Part shown: positions 30,157 through 39,420 of the stretch, one piece after another
How positions within the stretch are numbered: the stretch's first letter is position 1
How the letters are laid out: the number at the start of each line of letters is the position of its first letter
Assembly: GCF_028368935.1 (NCBI RefSeq)
Contig: NZ_JAQNDK010000003.1
Coordinates: 62,001 to 126,000, forward strand
Origin: Sorangium aterium
Lineage (GTDB): Bacteria; Myxococcota_A; Polyangia; Polyangiales; Polyangiaceae
Reading direction: 5' to 3'
DNA length: 64,000 nt
Made by a program: the position numbers and the translations under genes
The notes under the pieces: generated by a model
Databases searched by the model: none
Seen by the model: the letters and a program-made list of their open reading frames with translations, nothing else
What the model was told of the DNA's origin: nothing

Positions 30157-31833
30157 TCAATCTCGTCCGAGCAAAGGGACTTTGGGGCGAGCGGGGGAGC
30201 CTCTTCGCTCTGTCGACGCGGGCCTCGGCGTCGCCTTCGGGGCAGCGCCCGCCGCCCCGCGCGCGGCCGGCCCCGCGCTGGCGCTCGCGCTGGGCGCGGG
30301 TTGGGCCGCGGCGATCGCCGGCGCGGAGGCGCTGGGCGCCGGCGCCGACGGCTCTGCCGGCGTCGTCGCGCTCGGCGCGGCGGTCGCCGCGGCGCTCGCC
30401 GAGCCGGCGTCCAGCGCAGGGCCCTCCGACGGCGCGGCCGCCGCGGGCTCGGCCTGGGATCCGGCGCGGATCAGGAGCCAGGTCCCTGCGCCGAGCACCC
30501 CGAGCCCGAGGACGACCGCGGCGGCGACGAGCGGGGCTCGGTTCGGCGCCGCCGGCGCGATGTTCCCCGAGGGGACGGACGTCACCGACGTCTCCATCGT
30601 CGCCGCTAGGGGCGCGGCCGGAGCGCGGGACGGGTGCTCGGGCCCCATCGGGCCGATGCTCGTCGCCACCGGCGGCATCATCGCGGGCGCGGTGATCGCG
30701 GGCGCGGTGATCGCGGGCGCGGTGATCGCGGGCGCGGTGATCGCGGGCGCCGGCGTGGCGAGCGCGTGCGCCGAGGGGTTCGCCATGGCCCAGGGCGGCG
30801 TGGTCGGGCGGGGTGAACGGCCGCTGCTGGCCGGCGCGAGGCCGAGCAGCTCCGAGAGCGCCTGCGCCGCCTCGCTCGCCAGGCGGAACCGCGCCGCCGG
30901 ATCGACGGCCGTGGCCCGGGCGAACCAGCCATCGAAGCTCGGCGGCAGCACCACCCGCTGCGACATCGCCCGGTGGACCGGCGGCTCCTGCGGCCCGTGG
31001 ACGACCACGAGCGCGAACGCGATCACGTCGTTCGCGCTGAGCGCCTCCGGGCTCCAGTACGGCGTCCCCACGAGCAGCGTGTACGCGATCATCCCGAGCG
31101 CGTAGATGTCCACGGCGCTGGTGAGCTTCGTGTCGGTGCGGAACTGCTCGGGCGCCATGTAGATGGGCGTCCCGAGGCTGCGCGTGATGCCGGCCGCCGT
31201 CCCGCCCTCGGCGAGCAGCTTCGCCACGCCGAAATCGAGGATCTTCATGCGGGGCGTCCCGTCGTCCCGCTGCGTGACGAACAGGTTCTCGGGCTTGAGA
31301 TCCCGGTGGATGATGGACGCCGCGTGCGTCCGGTCGAGGGCCGACGCGGTCTGCTGGAGGTACGTCGCGACCTCGCCGGGAGGCAGCCTGCCGAGGCGCT
31401 TGAGGCGCTGGCCGAGCTCCTCGCCGCGGAGCAGCTCCATCACGAGGAACGGCATCCCTGTCGGCTCGTCGATGCCCGCGTCGAAGACGTCGACGATGTA
31501 CTCGCTCTCGATGTCCGCCGTGATCTGCGCCTCGCGCTTGAAGCGGCTGCGCATCTCCTCGCTCTGGAAGAGGTACGCGTGCATCACCTTCAGCGCCCGG
31601 CGGCGGTTCGTCTCGATGTGCACCACCTCGTAGACGGACCCCATCGCGCCCACGGCGAGGAGGCGCGCCACGCGATAGCGGTGCGCGAAGATCGTTCCGT
31701 CCGCGAGCGTGCCCGACACGGCGGGAGGGTCGCGCGCGGCGGCTGTCGCGTCAAGGATCCCGGGACCCCGCCAAGGACGGCGCGCGCTGCGCGGAGCGGC
31801 GGCCGCGACGCGCGACCGCGCGACCGCGCGCAT
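30157..31833 (-). CDS. Membrane-bound serine/threonine protein kinase
   Basis: The kinase domain shows a glycine loop (VGAMGSVYEVV), ATP lysine in RRALKVMHA, catalytic loop HRDLKPEN, DFG and MAPEQ. Its C-terminal part has a low-complexity Pro/Ala linker, a membrane helix near residue 450 (VVLGLGVLGAGTWLLI) and a Pro/Ser/Ala-rich outer region. The linker contains five APAIT repeats encoded by a 15-bp DNA repeat. With the start at 31833 (558 residues), TGA of the upstream formylglycine-enzyme gene and this ATG overlap as TGATG, indicating coupling. The first 38 residues are then Arg/Ala-rich and not kinase-like. A GTG at 31719 (520 residues, starting SGTLADGTIF) is the main alternative. Confidence 0.88.
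   Translation of the reverse strand: MRAVARSRVAAAAPRSARRPWRGPGILDATAAARDPPAVSGTLADGTIFAHRYRVARLLAVGAMGSVYEVVHIETNRRRALKVMHAYLFQSEEMRSRFKREAQITADIESEYIVDVFDAGIDEPTGMPFLVMELLRGEELGQRLKRLGRLPPGEVATYLQQTASALDRTHAASIIHRDLKPENLFVTQRDDGTPRMKILDFGVAKLLAEGGTAAGITRSLGTPIYMAPEQFRTDTKLTSAVDIYALGMIAYTLLVGTPYWSPEALSANDVIAFALVVVHGPQEPPVHRAMSQRVVLPPSFDGWFARATAVDPAARFRLASEAAQALSELLGLAPASSGRSPRPTTPPWAMANPSAHALATPAPAITAPAITAPAITAPAITAPAMMPPVATSIGPMGPEHPSRAPAAPLAATMETSVTSVPSGNIAPAAPNRAPLVAAAVVLGLGVLGAGTWLLIRAGSQAEPAAAAPSEGPALDAGSASAAATAAPSATTPAEPSAPAPSASAPAIAAAQPAPSASASAGPAARGAAGAAPKATPRPASTERRGSPARPKVPLLGRD
30680..30754 (-). repeat. 15-bp tandem repeat, five copies, inside the kinase gene
   Basis: The plus-strand unit ATCGCGGGCGCGGTG occurs in near-perfect copies from 30680, 15 bases apart, with the last copy diverged. 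It encodes the ITAPA repeat of the kinase linker on the minus strand. Copy number probably varies between strains. Confidence 0.85.
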
Positions 31834-32951
31834 CACCGCGCTCGTGCGCACCGCAGCCCTGCGCCGGCGAAGTGGCCGGTCGGCGAGCGCTCCTGGAAGG
31901 CCGAGGTGAGCAATGTAGCCTCCTCGCTGCGCCAGCCCCCGCCCCAGATCATGTGGTTCGTGTCGGGCGTGATGACGGCGCAATCCTCGCAATCGAGCGG
32001 GAGCGCGTCGTTCGTCGCGAACGAATCCAGCACCCACTCCCACACGTTTCCCCCCAGGTCCGCCTGTCCCCACCGCCCGTCTCCCCGCGGCGACCTCGAC
32101 CCGCCCGGCTGGAGGTCCGCGATCTCGCACGACCCATCGAGGCCGCACCCGTACACCGCGTAGCTCGCGTCGGGCTCCGGGGCGCTCTCCGGGCCCGACC
32201 ATGGATACGTGCGCTGCTCCTCCCCGCCGGCGGCCGCGTACCGCCGCTCCGCTGCCGTGGGCAGCCGACCGCCGTCCCACGCGCAGAACGCGAACGCCAC
32301 GTACCAGCTCACGCAGGCCGCGGGCAGGAGCTCGTGATCGCCCACCTCGTCGGTCCATGAAAAATAGGGATCCTCGCAGTGCAGCGACGCCGACAGCGCC
32401 GCCCGGTCCACGGGCAGGTCGGCGTCCCACGCAGCGCGCCACCCGCTGTCCGGAATCTTCGGGTGCGCTCCTGCGCCCACCGCCGGCCAGCTCGCCGGGT
32501 ACTCCGAAAGGAACGCCCGGAACCGCCCCACCGTCACCTCGAATCGATCCAGCCGGAAGTCGCTCACCGTCGCCTGGCGCGGCTCCACGTCGCCCCGATC
32601 GAACGTGCCTCCGGGCACCACCAGGCTCCCGCAGCAGCCCTCGTCTCCGCGTGGCCCGCAGATCGCGTCCATCTTCTCGCAGCTCCGAGGGACGGCGCAG
32701 CGCCCGTCATCACACGAGGGCGCCTCCGCCGGGCACTCGGCTCCGTCCTGCCACGCTCCGGCTTCGTCGCACGTCTGCGGCCTGTTCTGCGCGCACCGCA
32801 CCTCGTCCGGCGTGCACGCCTCGACGTCCCCACCGCCGCTTCCGCCGCCCGCCAGGTGGTACGGCTTGTCCACACCCACGATCGCCGTGCAGCCGCCGAT
32901 CACGAGGCATGCCCCCGTCCACATCGCCACCGCAGCCGCCGCGATCTGCAT
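31833..32951 (-). CDS. Formylglycine-generating-enzyme (SUMF1) domain lipoprotein
   Basis: The 372-residue protein has a lipoprotein signal with Cys21 after VIGG. A Cys-rich region is followed by a SUMF1/FGE-sulfatase domain: VVPGGTFDRG near residue 112, FRLDRFEVTVGRFRAFL, the GGRLPTAAERRYAA motif, GGNVWEWV and the closing GHFAGAGLRCAR. Many members of this fold are not true sulfatase-activating enzymes; the fold is also used for other oxidations or for binding. The Cys near the end (GLRC) matches the family's typical closing position. I cannot tell the substrate. It is divergent from the SIR2 gene and overlaps the kinase start by one base, so it probably forms an operon with the kinase. Confidence 0.8.
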   Translation of the reverse strand: MQIAAAAVAMWTGACLVIGGCTAIVGVDKPYHLAGGGSGGGDVEACTPDEVRCAQNRPQTCDEAGAWQDGAECPAEAPSCDDGRCAVPRSCEKMDAICGPRGDEGCCGSLVVPGGTFDRGDVEPRQATVSDFRLDRFEVTVGRFRAFLSEYPASWPAVGAGAHPKIPDSGWRAAWDADLPVDRAALSASLHCEDPYFSWTDEVGDHELLPAACVSWYVAFAFCAWDGGRLPTAAERRYAAAGGEEQRTYPWSGPESAPEPDASYAVYGCGLDGSCEIADLQPGGSRSPRGDGRWGQADLGGNVWEWVLDSFATNDALPLDCEDCAVITPDTNHMIWGGGWRSEEATLLTSAFQERSPTGHFAGAGLRCARAR

Positions 32952-33286
32952 CAGCGCCGCGCTCCGAGGCGCTCGACCAGCGCGGACCGCGCCGCGCGCA
33001 GCGGCCGCCGAGCCACCGTCCCAAGAATCGCCATGCGCGGGATTCTACTGACATTTCGGCTCGCGAGAGGGCCCGCTCGACGCCGCTCTGCCGCCGTGGG
33101 GAGCGAGGTGCGACCGGCGCCCTCCTCCGCAGCGCCGGGCTCTGCCGCGTGTGTCCTGGCTCATCGCGGCTTCTGTCCTTGCGCGCCGGCCGACGTCCGC
33201 GCCGACGTCCGCTCGGGGCGAGTCGTTCCGGCCCGGCGGGCGCTGGTTGCGCGAGGTCGGCGGGCGGATACCATCGCTCGCTGAAG
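32952..33286. other. Divergent intergenic region before the SIR2/HAM1 module
   Basis: The 335 bases separate the minus-strand lipoprotein from the plus-strand SIR2 gene and should contain promoters in both directions. I see no convincing -35/-10 pair, hairpin or repeat. No believable small gene is present. Confidence 0.4.
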
Positions 33287-34129
33287 ATGGCTGTACTGAC
33301 GCTCGAGCAAGCGGCGATCCCGCTCCGACAGGCGTACCGGGAAGGCCGCCTCATTCCCTTTCTGGGCGCCGGCTTCTCTGCCCCGCTCCAGCTCCCGATG
33401 TGGAAGGAGCTGGTGGGGTGGATGGGCGCCGCGCTCGGCTTCGAGCCAGCGCTCTTCGAGCTGCACGGCCTGCCCCCTCAGCTCGCCGGCTTCTTCGCCC
33501 GGGAGTGCGCGGGCGGCCTCGACAGCTTCATCGCCGAGATGCGCGCGCGCTTCCACGCGCGGGAGGTCGACGAGCGGCGCAGGAGCTCGTGCCAGCACAA
33601 GGCCCTGGCGCGCCGCGACTTCTCGACCATCTACACGACCAACTTCGAGCACCACATCGAGGAGGCGCTGCGGGACGCGGGCAAGGAGGCCGTGGCGCTC
33701 GCCAGGTTCGACGACTTCGCGCGGTGCCCGGCGCAGGGGGCGTGCCACGTCATCAAGTTTCACGGCGATCTCGACTGGCCCGAGACGGTGGTGCTCACCG
33801 AATCCCAGTACTTCAGCCGCCTCCGGCTCGAGGCGGCGCCCGATCAGCGCCTGCGGGCCGATCTGCTCAGCAACAGCTTCCTCTTCCTCGGCTACAGCTT
33901 CGGCGACGTCGACATCCGGTACATCTGGTACCGCATGGAGCAGATGCGCATCGAGGGCAGCCCGCAGCTCGCGAAGCGCACGTCGAACCGCCGCGGCTAC
34001 TGGGCGACCTTCGGCGCCGGGCTCGTCCAGCCCGCGCTGCTCGAGGACTGGCACATCGACGTCATCGAGCTCGACCCGAACGACAAGACGAAGAGCGTCG
34101 TGCACTTGCTCGATTCGCTGGGCGGGTGA
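33287..34129 (+). CDS. SIR2-like domain protein (putative NADase effector)
   Basis: The 280-residue protein starts at the ATG at 33287, 26 residues before the first motif. It has the SIR2 signatures: FLGAGFSAP (residues 25-33) for NAD binding, IYTTNFEHHIEEA with Asn119, KFHGDLDW with catalytic His159, and FLFLGYSFGDVDIR (198-211). This matches the SIR2-like family found in bacterial immune systems, where the domain degrades NAD+ and kills or arrests infected cells, rather than deacetylating sirtuins. There is no zinc-finger Cys cluster. The next gene starts 12 bases after its stop (or overlaps it at a GTG), so the two form a bicistronic unit with the HAM1-like gene. A role in phage defence is inference from family and neighbour. 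Confidence 0.82.
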   Translation: MAVLTLEQAAIPLRQAYREGRLIPFLGAGFSAPLQLPMWKELVGWMGAALGFEPALFELHGLPPQLAGFFARECAGGLDSFIAEMRARFHAREVDERRRSSCQHKALARRDFSTIYTTNFEHHIEEALRDAGKEAVALARFDDFARCPAQGACHVIKFHGDLDWPETVVLTESQYFSRLRLEAAPDQRLRADLLSNSFLFLGYSFGDVDIRYIWYRMEQMRIEGSPQLAKRTSNRRGYWATFGAGLVQPALLEDWHIDVIELDPNDKTKSVVHLLDSLGG

Positions 34130-34140
34130 GGGCGGTGGTC

Positions 34141-34683
34141 ATGGTCTATTTCGTCTCCTCGAACCACCGCAAGCTCGCGGACATGACGTATATATGGAAG
34201 GACGCCCCGACGCCGCTCCGCGTCCTCCGGCTCGACGTGCCCCAGATCCTCTCGTCGGATCTCGACACCGTCGTACGCGAGGAGGCCCTCGCCGCCTACC
34301 GGCTCTCCCTCGTTCCGCTCTTCGTCGAGCACGGCGGCCTCTTCATCGAGCACCTGAACGGCTTTCCGGGCCCGCTCGTGATGCCGTTCTGGGAGCGGCT
34401 GCAGGACCGGATTTGCTCCCTCATCCCTCCGGGGCAGTCGCGCGCAGCGCACGTCGTCCAGAAGGTGTGTTATTGCGACGGCCGGACGCTCCGTGTCTAC
34501 ACGGGCAGCGTCCTCGGCGAGATCGCCTGCGAGCGGCGGGGAGACGAGGGCATCCACTGGGAGCCGATGTTCATCCCGGCCGGGCACACGCGCACGCTCG
34601 GGCAGATGCCTCGTGACGAGCGCCTCCGGTGCTCTGCGAGCGCGGAGGCGCTGCGGGCGTTCCGGTTCGATCTCGGGCTGTGA
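34141..34683 (+). CDS. HAM1/ITPase-fold protein, probable nucleotide sensor partner of the SIR2 protein
   Basis: The 180-residue protein aligns by eye with the HAM1/RdgB family of non-canonical purine NTP pyrophosphatases. It shares the opening FVSSNHRKL (compare TGNxxK), GGLFIEHLNGFPGPLV (compare DSGLxVDALNGxPG), and WEPMFIPAGHTRTLGQM followed by EALRAF (compare FGYDPIFxPEG...SHRxKAL). Several catalytic or substrate residues appear changed: the usual ED(S/T)GL reads EHGGL (63-67), FGYDP reads IHWEP (138-142), and the SHR motif reads SAS (165-167). That suggests binding without normal hydrolysis. ATG at 34141 has a GAGGGCGG site upstream; a GTG at 34126 overlapping the SIR2 stop is an alternative. 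The pair resembles the SIR2-HAM1 core of the Kongming system. Confidence 0.72.
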   Translation: MVYFVSSNHRKLADMTYIWKDAPTPLRVLRLDVPQILSSDLDTVVREEALAAYRLSLVPLFVEHGGLFIEHLNGFPGPLVMPFWERLQDRICSLIPPGQSRAAHVVQKVCYCDGRTLRVYTGSVLGEIACERRGDEGIHWEPMFIPAGHTRTLGQMPRDERLRCSASAEALRAFRFDLGL

Positions 34684-34846
34684 TCGCGGAGCGCGGCGCT
34701 CGCGCTCGTCGAGACGCGCGCGGCCGCGACGCCGCCTCCCGGGGCGCCGGCTCCTCCTCACGTCGCCGGGACCTCGCGCCGGACGGGCCGTGCTGGCAGG
34801 CCGCCGCGGCGCGCCGTGCACCTCCCCGTGCTGGACGCGGCGGGGC

Positions 34847-34876
34847 TTGACTTCCGGATCGCTTTGGAGTTCCTAA
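34847..34876 (+). promoter_or_regulatory. Possible promoter of the aldo/keto reductase gene
   Basis: TTGACT at 34847-34852 is a good -35 match. About 18 bases later there is TCCTAA (34871-34876), a poor but AT-rich -10. The reductase start is 96 bases downstream. This is a weak prediction. Confidence 0.25.
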
Positions 34877-34971
34877 CCGTCCACGACCGCGGCAAGGGGG
34901 CGAGATCCTGGTGTCCGGCGCTCCGCTCCCCCGCGCTCAGAGGTTGTCCCCATTTGGCGCGGAGGCGATTC

Positions 34972-36009
<1,038 letters not shown>

Positions 36010-36090
36010 CGGTCGCGGCCCGGCCGCGACCGGCGCCTGACGGCGCCTGATCCTGCGCGGAGGCCCGACACGGGGGCGCCAACCCTCGCC

Positions 36091-36858
36091 GTGGGAGGCG
36101 ATCCCGTGGCGAGGGCAGGTCAGGGCAGCGCGGCGGTGGCGTCCGGCGTGGCGGCGTGCAAATCAGCGGTCGTGCTCATTCTTTGCGACTTCGACGGGAC
36201 CATCACCCGCGACGACCTGACGAACCGGATCTGGGACGCCCACCTTGGCTATGACTGGCGGCAGGTGCTGCTCGCGCCTGCCGTCGGCGGCCAGCTCACG
36301 CCGTTCGAGCTCCTCCGCCGCGGCTACGCCGACGTGGATCGCCCGGCCGCCGAGCTCCTGGACGAGCTGCGCCCGCACGCCGAGCTGCGGTCGGGCTTCG
36401 AGGATCTCCTGGCCCTGTGCGCCCACCGGGCGTGGGTGTTCCACGTGATCAGCCACGGCCTGCCGTTCTACATCCGCGAGTTCCTGCCGCCGGGCACGGC
36501 GTTCTCCTGCTTCGATGCCGTCTTCGATGGGCGCTGGCGCGTGACAGTGCCGGAGGCGGTGCCGCTCGGCCCCGGCGAGGACTTCAAGATCCGCGTGCTC
36601 GATCAGCTGAAGGCGGCCACCGGCGAGACCTCCACGGTCTACATCGGCGACGGCCGGCTGGACTACCCCGCGGCGCGGTGCTGCGATCACGTGTTCGCGG
36701 TGCGGGACAGCGCCCTCGACGTGCTCTGCGCCCGCGAGGGGATACCGTATACGCCCTTCGACAGCTTCGCCGAGATCTGCGCGGCGCTCGAGGGCCGCGG
36801 CACCCCCGATGGGGAGCGCGCACGGCGCGCGGCCGGCGCCACGCCGACAGCTGGCTGA
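36091..36858 (+). CDS. HAD-superfamily phosphatase (MtnX-like)
   Basis: The protein is at most 255 residues from a GTG at 36091; other GTG starts at 36106 and about 36169 are possible, because the domain begins only near residue 28. HAD motif I is LCDFDGTIT, motif II is VISHGLPFY and motif IV is YIGDGRLDYPAA. The pattern is that of MtnX/phosphoserine-phosphatase-like enzymes, which remove phosphate from a small metabolite. No methionine-salvage gene is next to it, so the MtnX role is tentative. The C-terminal tail is Arg/Ala rich. Confidence 0.75.
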   Translation: MGGDPVARAGQGSAAVASGVAACKSAVVLILCDFDGTITRDDLTNRIWDAHLGYDWRQVLLAPAVGGQLTPFELLRRGYADVDRPAAELLDELRPHAELRSGFEDLLALCAHRAWVFHVISHGLPFYIREFLPPGTAFSCFDAVFDGRWRVTVPEAVPLGPGEDFKIRVLDQLKAATGETSTVYIGDGRLDYPAARCCDHVFAVRDSALDVLCAREGIPYTPFDSFAEICAALEGRGTPDGERARRAAGATPTAG

Positions 36859-36939
36859 TCCATCCGGGGTTCATCCAGCCCAGGCGCCACCTCGCCTCGG
36901 GTCACGCCTGCTCGATCGCCGCCCCGGGGGCGGCGCGGA

Positions 36940-37485
36940 TCAGATGTGCTTCGGCGGGTTCAGCTTGTCTTCCGCCGATCTCCGCTGGACGAGCGCCTTG
37001 GCCTTCTCGTAGAGGACCCGCAGCCGGCCGCCCTCGGGCTCCCAGTACTCGGCGCGCTCGACATAGAGCTTCAGGAAGGCGGCGTGAGGGTGGGTGGGGC
37101 CGGCCGGCAGCCACGCCTTCCACGACGGCTTCCAGAGGCTCCGGATCTTCTCCTCGTTCCTCTCGACCGTCGCGCGCGCCGAGATCGAGATGTACGCCCG
37201 GTCCCGCGGCCTGTAGCAGCAGACCGCCACCTGGTGCTCGCGGGTGATCTCGCCTGTCTTCGCCGCCTCGTCCTCCGTCACGAACCAGAGATCGCAATCC
37301 ATCAGCTCGGCCGGCTCCTGGATCTCCATGGGCCGCCCTCGCATCAGCCCCTCCGGGGTCATCGTGACGAGCATGGCAGTGTCGAACTCCCTGAGGAGCG
37401 CGTGCAGCTCGCTCATCGATCCACGGACCTGAGCCTTGGCACCCGGCTCCACACTCCGGTGTTGCTCTTCACTCTGGTGTTGCAT
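36940..37485 (-). CDS. Pyridoxamine 5'-phosphate oxidase-like (general stress protein 26) family protein
   Basis: The split-barrel flavin-binding fold is visible from LREFDTAMLVTMTPEGLMRGRPM through LWFVTEDEAAKTGEI, CCYRPRDRAYISISARA, and the C-terminal AAFLKLYVERAEYWEPEG. This last segment is typical of the GS26/PNPOx-like group, which bind FMN or F420 and probably reduce small molecules. The ATG at 37485 gives 181 residues; an ATG at 37416 would give 158 and is also plausible. The in-frame extension further upstream is not protein-like. The gene is divergent from the histidine kinase. Confidence 0.8.
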   Translation of the reverse strand: MQHQSEEQHRSVEPGAKAQVRGSMSELHALLREFDTAMLVTMTPEGLMRGRPMEIQEPAELMDCDLWFVTEDEAAKTGEITREHQVAVCCYRPRDRAYISISARATVERNEEKIRSLWKPSWKAWLPAGPTHPHAAFLKLYVERAEYWEPEGGRLRVLYEKAKALVQRRSAEDKLNPPKHI

Positions 37486-37796
37486 GCGGACAAAGCTGCT
37501 CCGCGGACCCTGGCCCGCAAGCAGGGGTGCGCCCTTACCCGTGTACCGCTGCAGCCTGGCGGCGCTCCGGCGTGACCCGAGGCGCTGCCCCTGGCTCGCG
37601 GTCCAGGCGGCTCGGCTTGCCTCGCGGGGTTTTGCGCAGTGGACGGCGCAATGCGACGCCTTGACGCGCGTCCGCTCGGCAGATGTGGCGTTCTCCTGCC
37701 GCCAGAAGTGCCAATCCGCGAGCCCTGCGGGGGTGGCACACTCCATGCGTTCGCCGGCGCGGGGGCACACCACAACTCCGCCCAGCAGGCTCTGCC
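37486..37796. other. Divergent region between PNPOx-like and histidine kinase genes
   Basis: The 311 bases carry no convincing gene. Promoters for both genes should be here, but I cannot point to them. No hairpin or repeat was seen. Confidence 0.35.
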
Positions 37797-38729
37797 ATGA
37801 CCGCGTTTTTTGACGACGTCGACCCTCGTATCCCCGCCGTCCCCATCCGGGACGACACCGCCCGGATCCGGGAGGACTTCCTCGTGCTCGCCGCGCACGA
37901 GATCAGGACGCCCGTGACCTCGCTCCTCCTGCAGCTCCAGCTGACGAAGCGGATGAGCGAGCAGGAGCCCGAGAAGACCCCGGCGTGGGCGGCGGCGATG
38001 CTGGCCGTCTTCGACCGTCAGCTCGGCCGCCTCGCCCGGCTCTGCGACGACATGTTCCAGGCGAGGCACGGCGGCCTGGCCCACGGCGCCCCGGCCCGCC
38101 AGCCGCTCGATCTCGTCGGGCTCATCCGCGAGGTGGTCGCGACGGCGGTCGCGCATCGGCCGGCCGCGTGCGGCGCCATCTCGGTCGCGGCCGAGGGCTC
38201 GGTGATCGGCTGGTGGGACCGGTCCCAGCTCGAGCGCATGACGTTCCACCTGATCAAGAACGCGATCACCTTCGGCGAGGGCAAGCCGATCGCGATCGAG
38301 GTGCGCGCCACGCGCGCGCGGGCGCGGCTCATCGTGCGCGACCACGGCATGGGGATCGCCCGGGAGGACCACGAGCGGATCTTCGCGCGCTTCGAGCGGG
38401 CCGTCCCGGTGGAGCGCTTCGGCGGCCTGGGGCTCGGCCTGTACATCGCGCACGTCGCCGCGCGCGCGCACGGCGGCGCGATCCGCGTCGAGAGCGAGCT
38501 CGGCTGCGGCGCTGCGTTCATCGTCGATCTCCCGCTCGCCCCGCGGCGGCCGCAGCGGGTGAGGGCGGCGCGGCGCTCCTCGTCGATCTCCTCGCCGATT
38601 CCGCCCTCGCGCCCGGCGCGGGCGCGGCGCGGCGCGAGCGCGGCGCGCGCGCCCGAGCTTCCCCGGGGGGCGCGCCTCAAGCTCGCGCAGGTCAAGCAGG
38701 TGCACCAGCGCCTGCTGCGCCCGCACTGA
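37797..38729 (+). CDS. Sensor histidine kinase (no sensor domain)
   Basis: The 310-residue protein has a HisKA dimerisation region with His34 in LAAHEIRTPVTSL and a complete HATPase domain: N-box HLIKNAITFG, G1 RDHGMGI, F-box ARFERA and G2 GGLGLGLYIA. There is no membrane segment or visible input domain; only about 24 residues precede the HisKA helix. It is therefore a soluble kinase that may be driven by partner proteins, or respond via a distinct sensor. The C-terminal 50 residues after the domain are Arg/Ser/Pro rich. No response regulator gene is adjacent. It converges with hisH, with 10 bases between their stops. Confidence 0.88.
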   Translation: MTAFFDDVDPRIPAVPIRDDTARIREDFLVLAAHEIRTPVTSLLLQLQLTKRMSEQEPEKTPAWAAAMLAVFDRQLGRLARLCDDMFQARHGGLAHGAPARQPLDLVGLIREVVATAVAHRPAACGAISVAAEGSVIGWWDRSQLERMTFHLIKNAITFGEGKPIAIEVRATRARARLIVRDHGMGIAREDHERIFARFERAVPVERFGGLGLGLYIAHVAARAHGGAIRVESELGCGAAFIVDLPLAPRRPQRVRAARRSSSISSPIPPSRPARARRGASAARAPELPRGARLKLAQVKQVHQRLLRPH

Positions 38730-38739
38730 GGCGCGCGGG

Positions 38740-39417
38740 TCAGCCGTCGAGGAAGCGGGCGAGCAGGCGCAGGCCGGCGGCCTGGCTCTTCTCGGGGTGG
38801 AACTGCGTCGCGGTGACGTTGTCCCGCTCGATCGCGGCGGTGATGCGGTGCGGGCCGTGCTCCGTCGTCGCCGCGACCAGCGCGGGGTCGAGCGGGACGG
38901 CGTGGTAGCTGTGGACGAAGTAGACGAAGGGGCGCTCGCCCGCGAACACGCCGAGCGGGCCCGCCACCTCGCGCGCGAACGCGATGCGGTTCCAGCCCAT
39001 GTGGGGGATCTTGATCCCGACCCACGGCTGGCCGGCGACCGCGTCCGCCTCGGCCGCGCTCGGCTGAGGCGTGAGGCGCTTGACGGTGCCGGGGAACACG
39101 CCGAGCCCGCGCGCGCCCTCCGCCTCCTCGCTCCCGTCGAAGAGCGCCTGCATGCCGAGGCAGATGCCGAGGTAGGGCGTCCCCTTCCGGATCTGCGCGC
39201 GCAGCGCCTCGCCGATGCCGCTCTGCAGCGCCGCGGCGCAGTCGCGGAAGGCGCCCTGGCCGGGCACCACCACCTTGTCGGCCCGGCCGATGATCTCCGG
39301 GTCGCCCGAGCGCGTCACCGCGCACGACGCGCCGGAGTCCTCGGCGGCCTGGAGGAGCGCCCGCTCCACGGAGCGCAGGTTGCCCATCCCGAGATCGACG
39401 AGCGCGATGGCTTGCAT
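38740..39417 (-). CDS. hisH: Imidazole glycerol phosphate synthase glutaminase subunit
   Basis: HisH supplies ammonia from glutamine to HisF for imidazole-glycerol phosphate synthesis. The 225-residue class I glutaminase shows VDLGMGNLRSV at the start, the oxyanion loop VPGQGAF, the nucleophile Cys in YLGICLGMQ and the His-Glu pair in FHPEKS. HSYH near residue 180 is also characteristic. The ATG at 39417 is three bases after the hisB stop, so the two genes are co-transcribed. hisF is not in the window. Confidence 0.95.
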   Translation of the reverse strand: MQAIALVDLGMGNLRSVERALLQAAEDSGASCAVTRSGDPEIIGRADKVVVPGQGAFRDCAAALQSGIGEALRAQIRKGTPYLGICLGMQALFDGSEEAEGARGLGVFPGTVKRLTPQPSAAEADAVAGQPWVGIKIPHMGWNRIAFAREVAGPLGVFAGERPFVYFVHSYHAVPLDPALVAATTEHGPHRITAAIERDNVTATQFHPEKSQAAGLRLLARFLDG

Positions 39418-39420
39418 GGC

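Noticed and set aside
33287-34129. Sirtuin protein deacetylase (CobB)
   Set aside because: It lacks the zinc-binding Cys cluster, and the partner gene suggests an immune-type SIR2-like NADase instead.
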